Assembly (NCBI GenBank): GCA_030622775.1
Contig: JAUXFS010000125.1
Span: 1-6,207, forward strand
Reading direction: 5' to 3'
Length of the DNA: 6,207 bases
Origin: Rhodospirillales bacterium
GTDB taxonomy: Bacteria; Pseudomonadota; Alphaproteobacteria; Rhodospirillales; Defluviicoccaceae
Positions 1 to 6,207 of this stretch are shown here, one piece after another (within the stretch, counting starts at the first letter, position 1; every line of letters starts with the position of its first letter). A program made the position numbers and the translations under genes. Below the pieces are notes generated by a model. It saw nothing but the letters and a program-made list of their open reading frames with translations. It had not been told where the DNA came from and did not search any database.

Positions 1-2
1 GG

Positions 3-2102
3 TACCACATGGACATGAACTACCGGGGGATCATCAATCTCCTGGTCATGTGCGGCTGTGTCGGTCAGTCCGGTGGCGGCTGGTCGCACTACGTGGGCCA
101 GGAAAAATTGCGGCCGCAGACCGGTTGGCTACCCCTGGCCTTTGCACTTGACTGGAGTCGGCCGCCGCGACAGATGAACGCGACATCGATGTTTTATGCT
201 CATACCGACCAATGGCGCTACGAGACCCTGAAGGTTGACGAGATCCTGTCGCCAACGGCTCCGGAAGGCCCCTGGGACGGCTCGCTCATCGACTACAACG
301 TTCGCGCCGAACGGATGGGGTGGTTGCCTTCCGCACCTCAGCTCGAGACGAACCCGCTGGAAATCGCGGCCGCGGCGGAAGCGGCCGGGAAGGAAGTGAA
401 CGACTATCTCGTCGGCGAGCTCAAGTCCGGAAAAACCCGCATGTCTTGCGAGGATCCGGATGAACCGAAGAACTGGCCGCGGAACATGTTTGTCTGGCGG
501 TCCAATCTTCTCGGTTCGTCGGGCAAGGGCCACGAGTACTTCCTGAAGCACTTGCTCGGCACTTCCCACGGCGTCTTGGGCTAGGACCTGGGTGAAGACG
601 GCGGCCAGAAGCCGCAGGAAGTCGATTGGCACGACGAAGCGCCGCAAGGAAAGCTCGATCTTCTCGTTACGCTCGATTTCCGCATGTCCACGACCTGCGT
701 CTACTCCGACATCGTGCTGCCGACGGCAACCTGGTACGAGAAGAACGACCTCAACACGTCCGACATGCACCCCTTCATCCATCCGCTGACCAGCGCGGTG
801 GATCCGGTGTGGGAGTGCAAGAGCGACTGGGAGATCTATAAGGCGATCGCCAAGAAGTTCTCCGAGGTCGCGCCGGAAGTTCTGGGCGTCGAGAAAGACG
901 TCGTGCTTGTTCCCATTCTGCATGACACGCCGGGCGAGATGGCTCAGGCGGTCGATGTCAAGGACTGGAAGAAGGGCGAGATCGAGGCGATTCCCGGCAA
1001 GACGATGCCGCAGATCGCCGTCGTCGAACGGGATTACCCCAACGTTTATAAGCGCTTCACGGCTCTCGGACCGCTGATGAACAAGCTTGGCAACGGCGGC
1101 AAGGGTATCTCGTGGAACACCGACCATGAGGTGGACGCGCTCCGCAACCTCAACGGCGCGGTCACCGAAGACGGCCCGACCAAGGGGATGCCGAGGATCG
1201 ATTCCGACATCGATGCGACCGAAGTGATCCTGATGCTGGCGCCGGAGACCAACGGCGAGGTGGCGGTCAAGGCTTGGCAAGCGTTGGGCAAGGCGACGGG
1301 GATCGACCATACCCATCTCGCCGCGTCCAAGGAGGACGAGAAAATCCGTTTCCGCGACATCGTCGCCCAACCGCGGAAGATCATATCTTCGCCCACGTGG
1401 TCCGGCATCGAGTCGGAGTCGGTTTGCTACAACGCCGGTTACACCAACGTCCACGAGCTGATCCCATGGCGAACCCTCACCGGACGCCAGCAGCTTTATC
1501 AGGATCATCTGTGGATGCGGGCGTTCGGCGAGGGGTTCTGCCTCTACCGACCGCCAATCGACACCAAGGCGGTGACGCCGATCATCGCGGAGAAGTCGAA
1601 AGGCCGGCCACAAGTGGTGCTCAATTTCATCACGCCGCATCAGAAGTGGGGCATCCATTCGACCTATACGGATAACCTCCTCATGCTCACGCTATCGCGT
1701 GGCGGTCCGATCGTGTGGCTATCGGAAGTCGACGCGAAGAAGGCCGACATCGAGGACAATGATTGGGTCGAGGCCTACAATACCAACGGCGCACTGGTCG
1801 CTCGGGCGGTCGTCTCTCAAAGAATAAAAGAGGGAACGATCTTCATGTACCACGCCCAGGAGAAGATCGTGAACGTGCCGGGTTCCAAGGTCACCGGCCA
1901 ACGAGGCGGCATCCATAACTCCGTCACCCGGGCGGTCATAAAGCCCACCCACATGATCGGCGGTTATGCCCAGCTATCCTACGGCTTCAACTACTATGGA
2001 ACCGTTGGCTCGAACCGTGACGAATTCGTCATCGTGCACAAAATGACAGAAGTGGACTGGCTCGAAGGGCCGGCCCCTCAAGCCATGGAGGCAGCGGAAT
2101 GA
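3..2102 (+). CDS. narG: Respiratory nitrate reductase alpha subunit NarG, 3' portion, with an in-frame amber stop
   Basis: NarG is the catalytic Mo-bisMGD subunit of quinol:nitrate oxidoreductase and reduces nitrate to nitrite on the cytoplasmic face of the membrane. The frame is open at the left edge and encodes 699 codons before TGA, a little over half of a roughly 1250-residue NarG. The N-terminal part with the FS0 cluster and the Mo-ligand Asp is therefore outside the window. Recognisable NarG stretches include CGCVGQSGGGWSHYVGQEKL, RAERMGWLPSAPQL, IVLPTATWYEKNDLNTSDMH, QPRKIISSPTWSG and the C-terminal dinucleotide-binding domain with TPHQKWGIHSTY, GGIHNSVTR and YGFNYYGTVGSNRDEF. Codon 194 (582-584) is TAG where homologues have Lys (GxxGKDLG). 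The same frame continues immediately afterwards with perfect NarG similarity, so this is one gene and not two. Its stop overlaps the narH start (ATGA). If the stop is real, the product lacks about its last 505 residues and the gene is a pseudogene. Identity is certain; functional state is not. Confidence 0.95.
582..584 (+). other. In-frame amber (TAG) codon inside narG
   Basis: The codons read GGC TAG GAC CTG GGT GAA, where NarG homologues such as the E. coli protein have Gly-Lys-Asp-Leu-Gly. AAG to TAG needs one substitution at position 582. The reading frame does not shift: codons before and after are both in the frame of position 3. No other defect is visible in the narG portion present. 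The next in-frame ATG is at 684 and lies inside conserved narG sequence, so it is not a natural gene start. Possible explanations are a base-call error, a genuine recent null mutation, or suppression. Confidence 0.9.
2087..2091 (+). promoter_or_regulatory. Ribosome binding site of narH
   Basis: GGAGG lies 7 bases before the ATG at 2099, inside the last codons of narG. It supports that start and allows narH to be translated independently of ribosomes arriving from narG. That matters because of the upstream amber codon. Confidence 0.8.
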
Positions 2103-3625
2103 AGATCCGTGCGCAAATCGCAATGGTGCTGAACCTCGACAAGTGCATCGGGTGTCACACCTGTTCCGTCACCTGCAAGAACGTCTGGACGAGCCGCGAG
2201 GGCATGGAATACGCCTGGTTCAACAACGTGGAGACCAAACCCGGTATCGGCTATCCGAAGGACTGGGAGAACCAGTCCCACTGGAACGGTGGCTGGGTGC
2301 GAACGGCGGCTGGGAAGATCCAGCCGAAGATCGGCGCCAAATGGCGCATTCTGGCGAATATTTTCGCCAATCCCGATCTTCCCGAGATCGATGACTATTA
2401 CGAGCCGTTCACCTTCGATTACGAGCATCTGCAGACGGCTCCGGAGCTGCAGGCCATGCCCACGGCCCGCCCGCGCTCTCTCATAACCGGTGAGCGGATG
2501 GAGAAGATCGAGTGGGGACCGAACTGGGAAGAGATCCTCGGCGGCGAGTTCTCCAAGAGGTCGAAGGATTACAACTTCGAAGGCGTGCAGAAGGAGATCT
2601 ACGGCCAGTTCGAAAACACCTTCATGATGTACCTGCCGAGGCTGTGCGAGCATTGCCTCAATCCGACCTGCGTGGCGGCGTGTCCCTCCGGCGCCATCTA
2701 TAAGCGCGAGGAGGACGGGATCGTCCTGATCGATCAGGAGAAGTGCCGCGGCTGGCGGATGTGTGTCTCCGGCTGTCCCTACAAGAAGATCTATTACAAC
2801 TGGGCGAGCGGGAAATCCGAGAAGTGCATATTCTGTTATCCGCGGATTGAATCGGGACAACCGACTGTCTGCTCGGAAACCTGCGTCGGTCGAATTCGCT
2901 ACCTCGGTGTGGTCCTGTATGACGCCGATCGTATCGAAGAGGCCGCGTCGACCACGAACAAGGGCGACCTTTACGAAGCCCAGTTGTCGATTTTCCTCGA
3001 TCCCAACGATCCGGAGGTGCAGGCGCAGGCTCGTCGGGACGGGGTGCCCGAAGCGTGGCTCGATTCCGCCCGGATATCCCCCATCTGGAAACTGGCGATG
3101 GACTGGAAGGTCGCGTTCCCGCTTCATCCCGAATACCGGACTGTCCCGATGGTCTGGTATGTCCCGCCGCTGTCACCCATCCAGTCGGCGGCGGAAGCCG
3201 GAAAAATCGGCGTCGACGGCGAAATGCCGGATGTTCGGTCCCTACGCATACCGGTTCGCTATCTTGCGAACATGCTGACCGCCGGAGAGGAGGAGCCGGT
3301 CATTTCGGCGCTTGAACGCATGCTGGCCATGCGCGCCTACATGCGCTCCAAGACAGTCGATGGCGTGGTCAACGAAGACATCGCCGAGCGCGTCGGCCTC
3401 CGCCCTCAGCAAATCGAGGACATGTACCACATCATGGCCATCGCCAATTATGAGGACCGCTTCGTCATTCCGACCGCCCATCGCGAAATTGGCGAGGACG
3501 CCTACGAAGTCCGGGGCGCTTGCGGCTTCAGCTTCGGCAACGACTGTTCCGGTGGGAGCACGGAGGCCAACCTGTTCAGCGGAAAGCCTCGCAAGAAAGT
3601 GCGGACACCGACGGAGGTGTTGTGA
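2099..3625 (+). CDS. narH: Respiratory nitrate reductase beta subunit NarH (iron-sulfur electron-transfer protein)
   Basis: NarH carries electrons from the NarI haems to NarG through three [4Fe-4S] clusters and one [3Fe-4S] cluster, and sits on the cytoplasmic side with NarG. The 508-residue product has family length (E. coli 512). All ligands are present: C16, C19, C22, C26; C183, C186, C191, C195; C216, W219, C222, C226; C243, C246, C258, C262. The Trp at 219 (CRGWRMC) is the family-specific replacement of a Cys that makes the fourth cluster [3Fe-4S]. Other signatures are LDKCIGCHTCSVTCKNVW at the N-terminus, RPRSLITGERM, and a C-terminal domain with PLHPEYRT, MVWYVPPLSPIQSAA and IANYEDRFV. 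The start is fixed by the family N-terminus MKIRAQ and by GGAGG at 2087-2091. It overlaps narG by ATGA and narJ by TGATG, implying translational coupling. No truncation, frameshift or missing ligand is visible. Confidence 0.98.
   Translation: MKIRAQIAMVLNLDKCIGCHTCSVTCKNVWTSREGMEYAWFNNVETKPGIGYPKDWENQSHWNGGWVRTAAGKIQPKIGAKWRILANIFANPDLPEIDDYYEPFTFDYEHLQTAPELQAMPTARPRSLITGERMEKIEWGPNWEEILGGEFSKRSKDYNFEGVQKEIYGQFENTFMMYLPRLCEHCLNPTCVAACPSGAIYKREEDGIVLIDQEKCRGWRMCVSGCPYKKIYYNWASGKSEKCIFCYPRIESGQPTVCSETCVGRIRYLGVVLYDADRIEEAASTTNKGDLYEAQLSIFLDPNDPEVQAQARRDGVPEAWLDSARISPIWKLAMDWKVAFPLHPEYRTVPMVWYVPPLSPIQSAAEAGKIGVDGEMPDVRSLRIPVRYLANMLTAGEEEPVISALERMLAMRAYMRSKTVDGVVNEDIAERVGLRPQQIEDMYHIMAIANYEDRFVIPTAHREIGEDAYEVRGACGFSFGNDCSGGSTEANLFSGKPRKKVRTPTEVL
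3613..3617 (+). promoter_or_regulatory. Ribosome binding site of narJ
   Basis: GGAGG lies 7 bases before the ATG at 3625 and decides the narJ start. The reading frame is open further upstream, to a possible start at 3520, but that extension lies inside narH and does not resemble NarJ. Confidence 0.8.
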
Positions 3626-4350
3626 TGGCCGACACGTTCAAGGTCCTGTCGGTCCTGCTCTCCTATCCAACGGAGGACTTGAAGTCCTCCACGGGGGCGC
3701 TGAGGGACATCCTTGACGCCGAAGCCCTGCTGTCGGCGTCCGACCGGAAAATGGTCGCGAAGCTGATCGATGAGATCGAAACCGGGGATCTCTATGATCT
3801 GCAGGAGCGCTATGTATTGCTGTTCGACCGGACCCGCTCGCTGTCCCTGCACATGTTCGAGCACGTACATGGCGAAAGCCGCGATCGCGGTCAGGCGATG
3901 GTCGACCTCATGGCGCTCTACGAAAGGCATGGGCTCTCCATCGACGCCAGGGAACTGCCGGATTTTCTGCCGATGTTCCTGGAGTTCCTGTCGACCCTGC
4001 CCGTCGCGGACGCCGGCGAGTTTCTGGACCAACCCCTCGAGATCATCACCGCGCTCAGAGAGCGGCTGAGAAAACGCAAGAGCCAATACGCGGCGGCCTT
4101 CTATGCCTTGGAGGCGCTTGCCAAGGGAAAGCCGAAGCCGGAGAACGTTGAGGCCATCCTCGCCGAACCGGAGGATGATCCCAACGATCTCGAAGCCTTA
4201 GACCGGATCTGGGAGGAGGAGGCCGTTGCCTTCGGTCCTGGTTCCAACCTTTCGGGCAACTGTCCAACGGCGGAAGACATGCTTCGCCGTATGACAACCG
4301 AGCCCACGCCATCACGATCGACCGCCGATTCTGGCCGCGCGGTATCGTAG
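3625..4350 (+). CDS. narJ: Nitrate reductase assembly chaperone NarJ (molybdenum cofactor assembly, delta subunit)
   Basis: NarJ is a cytoplasmic dedicated chaperone. In the known system it binds apo-NarG, keeps NarGH off the membrane until the molybdenum cofactor and FS0 cluster are inserted, and is not part of the final enzyme. The predicted 241 residues match the family, which runs about 230-250. The N-terminus FKVLSVLLSYP, the signature LSLHMFEHVHGESRDRGQAM at 73-92, and LPDFLPMFLEFLS at 111-123 are typical NarJ/TorD-family segments. The fold is expected to be all-helical, and no membrane segment or signal peptide is seen. The tail from about residue 222 is Ser/Thr/Arg-rich and looks poorly conserved. 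The ATG overlaps the narH stop by one base (TGATG). It ends in TAG, and narI starts in the same frame 12 bases later, so readthrough would give a NarJ-NarI fusion. Confidence 0.96.
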   Translation: MADTFKVLSVLLSYPTEDLKSSTGALRDILDAEALLSASDRKMVAKLIDEIETGDLYDLQERYVLLFDRTRSLSLHMFEHVHGESRDRGQAMVDLMALYERHGLSIDARELPDFLPMFLEFLSTLPVADAGEFLDQPLEIITALRERLRKRKSQYAAAFYALEALAKGKPKPENVEAILAEPEDDPNDLEALDRIWEEEAVAFGPGSNLSGNCPTAEDMLRRMTTEPTPSRSTADSGRAVS

Positions 4351-4355
4351 GGAGA
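4350..4355 (+). promoter_or_regulatory. Ribosome binding site of narI
   Basis: GGGAGA begins at the last base of the narJ stop codon and ends 7 bases before the ATG at 4363. The spacing is normal and supports that start. Confidence 0.7.
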
Positions 4356-4362
4356 CAAGACC

Positions 4363-5070
4363 ATGGCCGACGCATTCAACACCGCCCTCTTCGGCATCTA
4401 TCCGTATATCTGCCTCGCCGTCTTCATTCTCGGCTCGATCATACGTTACGACCGGGAGCCCTATACGTGGCGCGCCAACTCGAGCCAACTGCTTCGTCGC
4501 AAGCAACTCATTCTCGGGTCCGTGCTGTTCCACGTGGGCATTCTCATCATCTTTTTTGGCCACCTGATTGGTTTACTGACGCCGATCGTGGTGTTCGACG
4601 CTTTCGGGATCGGCCACGGCTTCAAACAGGTCATGGCGGTTGTCGTCGGCGGCGTCGCCGGTGTCGTATGTCTCGTCGGAGCGACCATGCTCCTCCATCG
4701 CCGCTTCACCGATCCCCGCATCCGCGCGACATCGTCTTTCTCGGACAACGCGATCCTGGTGATTCTGTACGTGCAGCTTGTCCTCGGCCTGCTCACTATC
4801 TTCGTCTCGCTACAGCATCTCGACGGCGGGGAAATGGTGAAGTTCATGGCCTGGGCGCAGGGGATCTTCACATTCAACCCCAGCGCGGCGGATAACATTG
4901 CCGACGCCAATTTCATCTTCAAGCTGCACCTGATTCTCGGTCCGACCATCCTGTTGCTGTTCCCGTTCACGCGATTGGTGCACATCTTCAGCGCCCCGGT
5001 GCGCTACCTGTGGCGGCCGGGCTACCAGGTGGTCCGCACCAAGCGCGCTTCACTCGATACGGGAGCGTAA
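4363..5070 (+). CDS. narI: Respiratory nitrate reductase gamma subunit NarI (di-haem cytochrome b)
   Basis: NarI is the integral membrane subunit that oxidises quinol and passes electrons through two b-type haems to NarH. Its 235 residues contain five hydrophobic segments, at roughly 8-27, 49-74, 90-111, 129-150 and 185-206, as in the family. The four histidines that ligate the haems in E. coli NarI (56, 66, 187, 205) have clear counterparts at H57 and H67 (FHVGILIIFFGH) and at H189 and H207 (FKLHLILGP, RLVHIFS). The conserved N-terminal segment with RYDREPYTWRA and the C-terminal segment APVRYLWRPGYQVVR are present. The gene is separated from narJ by 12 bases and ends in TAA. A 3' spacer with a strong hairpin follows. 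The protein looks complete and functional. Confidence 0.97.
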   Translation: MADAFNTALFGIYPYICLAVFILGSIIRYDREPYTWRANSSQLLRRKQLILGSVLFHVGILIIFFGHLIGLLTPIVVFDAFGIGHGFKQVMAVVVGGVAGVVCLVGATMLLHRRFTDPRIRATSSFSDNAILVILYVQLVLGLLTIFVSLQHLDGGEMVKFMAWAQGIFTFNPSAADNIADANFIFKLHLILGPTILLLFPFTRLVHIFSAPVRYLWRPGYQVVRTKRASLDTGA

Positions 5071-5145
5071 GCACGGGGCGGGACCGTCCGAACTGTGTTG
5101 TCTCCCCGTCCCGGCCGGGCGGACCGAGATTGATGGAGTCGATTT

Positions 5146-5170
5146 GACCGGCGGCGAAACGCCGCTGGTC
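5146..5170 (+). promoter_or_regulatory. Strong hairpin between narI and the hemerythrin gene
   Basis: GACCGGCGGCG pairs with CGCCGCTGGTC around an AAA loop, giving an 11-bp stem with one G-U pair (5150/5166). No T-run follows, so it is not a standard Rho-independent terminator. It could protect the 3' end of the narGHJI mRNA, act as a processing or attenuation point that lowers downstream expression, or be a weak terminator. The TTGACC at 5144-5149 that overlaps its left arm has no acceptable -10 partner, so I do not call a promoter. The fold is clear from the sequence; its role is inference. Confidence 0.5.
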
Positions 5171-5183
5171 CATGAAGCTTCGC

Positions 5184-5190
5184 AGGTGAG
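5184..5190 (+). promoter_or_regulatory. Ribosome binding site of the hemerythrin-like gene, with start ambiguity
   Basis: AGGTGAG is the only good Shine-Dalgarno match before the gene. It ends 5 bases before an in-frame TTG at 5196 but 14 bases before the in-frame ATG at 5205. Spacing favours the TTG and codon preference favours the ATG. The difference is three residues. Confidence 0.45.
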
Positions 5191-5204
5191 CGGGATTGTG
5201 TCCG

Positions 5205-5759
5205 ATGGCAAGCGCTGAAGGCCGCGAAACCCATATCGAGCCGCCCGACCTCGCGATGCTGGGCAAGCCGCTCGAGTTCATCCGCGCCGATCATCACCGC
5301 CAGCGCAAGCTTTGCGGCCTGATCGAGGAACTGGCCCGGGCGCCGCGGCTCGACGCAGGCAAGGCCGAGGCGGTCATCGCCTATCTCGGACACGACCTGA
5401 TTCTTCATTTCATCGACGAGGAAGAGGGTCTGTTTCCGCTGTTGCGGCGGCGGTGTCTGCCCGAGGACGAGATCGACGCCATTTTTGGCATGCTTTCCGG
5501 CGAGCATGCCGACGAGCGCCGCTTGGCCGGCGATATTCGCGACGCCCTTGCCGGTCTCGTCGCCGATGGCACGCCGGTCCCTGAACTTCCCGAGGTTCAG
5601 GAAAAATTGCTACGGTTCGCCAAACGGGAACGTCGCCATATCGTTCTCGAGGACAACATCATCCTTCCGATCGCACGAGCCCGGCTTACCGAGCACGACC
5701 AGACGGACCTCGCCCGGCAACTGGCCACCCGCCGCGGTATTCATACCAACCCGCGTTGA
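5205..5759 (+). CDS. Hemerythrin/HHE-domain di-iron protein
   Basis: This is a predicted soluble four-helix-bundle hemerythrin-like protein of 184 residues from the ATG, or 187 from the TTG at 5196. Proteins of this family bind a di-iron centre and are known or proposed to bind O2, sense O2 or NO, or support repair of iron-sulfur clusters. Candidate iron ligands fall in the HHE pattern: H30 or H31 in RADHHRQRKLC; H68 and E72 in HFIDEEEGLFPLL; H101 in GEHADERRL; H145 and E149 in RRHIVLEDNIILP. No signal peptide, membrane segment or extra domain is seen. It lies on the same strand as narI, 134 bases downstream and behind a hairpin, so it may be a distal operon gene or have its own promoter. A role in dealing with O2 or NO during nitrate respiration is inferred from position only. 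It is not a close match to YtfE/RIC by layout, because the N-terminal ScdA-type domain is absent. Confidence 0.85.
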   Translation: MASAEGRETHIEPPDLAMLGKPLEFIRADHHRQRKLCGLIEELARAPRLDAGKAEAVIAYLGHDLILHFIDEEEGLFPLLRRRCLPEDEIDAIFGMLSGEHADERRLAGDIRDALAGLVADGTPVPELPEVQEKLLRFAKRERRHIVLEDNIILPIARARLTEHDQTDLARQLATRRGIHTNPR

Positions 5760-5865
5760 TGCCGCCCCCTGGAGATGGACGGCAAGCCGGCTGTTTCCGC
5801 TATCGTCGGTCCCACTGTAGAAGCCAATGTCGCGCCTTGCCGGCGCCTGTCCGAGCACGGCGTGC

Positions 5866-6042
5866 CCCACACCGCAACAGCTGCCGGTTCAGATCCTGCT
5901 TGTCTTCGAGGGCGAGGCCGTCCAATGGCAACGGCAACAGCGCCGAGCCGCCGCCCGATATCAAGAAGAGAACCAAGTCGTCCGTCGACAGGCCGGTGAC
6001 TCGCTCCAGTATGCGCCGGGCACCTTCCAGGCCCGCAGCGTG
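5866..6042 (-). pseudogene. Glycerate 2-kinase (MOFRL family, GckA/TtuD-type) fragment
   Basis: About 59 codons on the minus strand read AAGLEGARRILERVTGLS, then DDLVLFLISGGGSALLPLP, then LALEDKQDLNRQLL. These are characteristic of the N-terminal domain of bacterial glycerate kinases that phosphorylate D-glycerate at the 2-position. The SGGGSAL motif is at 5938-5958. Intact members are about 420 residues, so only about one seventh is present. On the 3' side of the fragment the expected NxVRKHLSxxKGG motif is absent in all three frames. On the 5' side the usual GHPVPDAAG becomes CVCEHAAG and similarity stops. The open frame extends from 6204 to 5800, but its remainder is unrelated. I read it as a relic left by deletion or rearrangement, not an expressed enzyme. 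Confidence 0.75.
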
Positions 6043-6061
6043 CTCACACACACAGCGTGCT
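6036..6061. repeat. 9-bp direct repeat flanking a CA tract at the edge of the glycerate kinase relic
   Basis: CAGCGTGCT occurs at 6036-6044 and again at 6053-6061, separated by CACACACA. The first copy lies exactly where similarity to glycerate kinase ends. It could be a rearrangement junction, a slippage product or a short target duplication. No mobile element lies between the copies. Confidence 0.5.
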
Positions 6062-6106
6062 TGTGTAACCTGATGTCTGGAAATTCGCTTGGGGTTTGCG
6101 CTTCGA

Positions 6107-6151
6107 GCCCGATCGAGGGGCATGCCCCCCGATCGGGCGGTCCGTTTTTTT
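6107..6151 (+). terminator. Rho-independent terminator
   Basis: GCCCGATCG at 6107-6115 pairs perfectly with CGATCGGGC at 6130-6138. Inside that, after one A-C mismatch, GGGG (6117-6120) pairs with CCCC (6125-6128) around a CATG loop. Seven T residues follow at 6145-6151, six bases past the stem. The T-run is only on the plus-strand side, so it stops rightward transcription. It is about 350 bases past the hemerythrin stop and is the first terminator with a T-run downstream of narG, so it may end the whole nar transcript. Confidence 0.7.
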
Positions 6152-6159
6152 GGTATTCC

Positions 6160-6207
6160 ATGAAAGAGACCAATCCAACATGGAGAACCAAACATGCGGA
6201 GCAAGCA
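6160..6207 (+). other. Possible start of an unidentified gene running off the right edge
   Basis: Three ATG codons (6160, 6180, 6194), each in a different frame, open reading frames that reach the window end. The one at 6194 has GGAG at 6182-6185, eight bases upstream, and is the best start by that criterion; it gives MRSK. Too few codons are present to identify a family, and all three may be chance. Confidence 0.15.

Noticed and set aside
129..1658. A 509-codon open frame on the minus strand opposite narG
   Set aside because: It lies fully antisense to conserved narG sequence, is Arg/Asp/Leu-rich in the manner of high-G+C shadow frames, and shows no recognisable domain.
684..2102. A separate gene starting at the ATG at 684 after the narG stop
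   Set aside because: The codons between 585 and 683 are in the same frame and already match NarG, so this is the continuation of narG.
2078..3127. A 349-codon open frame on the minus strand opposite narH
   Set aside because: It is antisense to narH cluster-binding sequence and resembles no family I recognise; a shadow frame in G+C-rich DNA.
3520..3624. An earlier start for narJ at 3520
   Set aside because: The extra 35 residues overlap narH and do not look like NarJ. The ATG at 3625 has GGAGG at the right spacing and gives the family N-terminus.
5130..5143. An FNR/Anr-type box before the hemerythrin gene (TTGAT with GGAG spacer)
   Set aside because: Only the left half-site matches; the right half reads TCGAT and not ATCAA.
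5759..6073. A plus-strand gene coupled to the hemerythrin stop by TGATG
   Set aside because: The frame runs antisense to the glycerate kinase fragment, has Arg/Pro/Ser-rich shadow composition, and matches no family.
6088..6144. A tRNA-like end (TTCGAGCCC) near 6103-6110
   Set aside because: No acceptor, D-arm or anticodon arm can be built around it; the CCC belongs to the terminator stem.
1..6207. CRISPR arrays, rRNA, insertion sequence ends or integrase genes
   Set aside because: No regularly spaced repeats, rRNA signatures, transposase-like frames or convincing terminal inverted repeats were seen on either strand.

Overview
The window carries most of a respiratory (membrane-bound) nitrate reductase operon in the order narG-narH-narJ-narI. 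It is followed by a hemerythrin-like gene and a short stretch of degraded sequence. G+C is high, codons favour G/C in the third position, and the Nar proteins are of the proteobacterial NarGHI type. I suspect an alphaproteobacterium, possibly Rhizobiales-like, but that is an inference from sequence style. The window opens on a KpnI recognition site (GGTACC), so the left edge may be a cloning end and not a biological boundary.

Layout. Positions 3-2102 hold the 3' part of narG (catalytic Mo-bisMGD subunit), open at the left edge and interrupted by an in-frame amber codon at 582-584. narH (2099-3625, iron-sulfur subunit) overlaps narG by 4 bases. narJ (3625-4350, assembly chaperone) overlaps narH by one base. 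narI (4363-5070, cytochrome b subunit) begins 12 bases after narJ. The 134 bases between narI and the next ATG contain a strong 11-bp hairpin without a U-tract. A hemerythrin/HHE-domain gene follows at 5205-5759.

From 5760 to the right edge there is no intact gene. On the minus strand about 60 codons (about 5866-6042) clearly resemble the N-terminal domain of MOFRL-type glycerate 2-kinase (GckA/TtuD), broken on both sides. One break coincides with a 9-bp direct repeat. A Rho-independent terminator for the plus strand lies at 6107-6151, and one or more unrecognised reading frames may begin just before the right edge.

How they work together. NarG reduces nitrate to nitrite in the cytoplasm with electrons passed from quinol through the NarI haems and the NarH clusters. 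NarJ delivers folded, cofactor-loaded NarG-NarH to NarI. The di-iron hemerythrin protein is a plausible companion for handling O2 or NO made from nitrite, but only its gene position supports this.

The most notable anomaly is the nonsense codon in narG. It replaces the Lys expected from NarG homologues by one A-to-T change, while all surrounding coding sequence looks intact. It could be a sequencing error, a recent null mutation or a readthrough site; the window alone cannot decide. I found no convincing previously undescribed system here.
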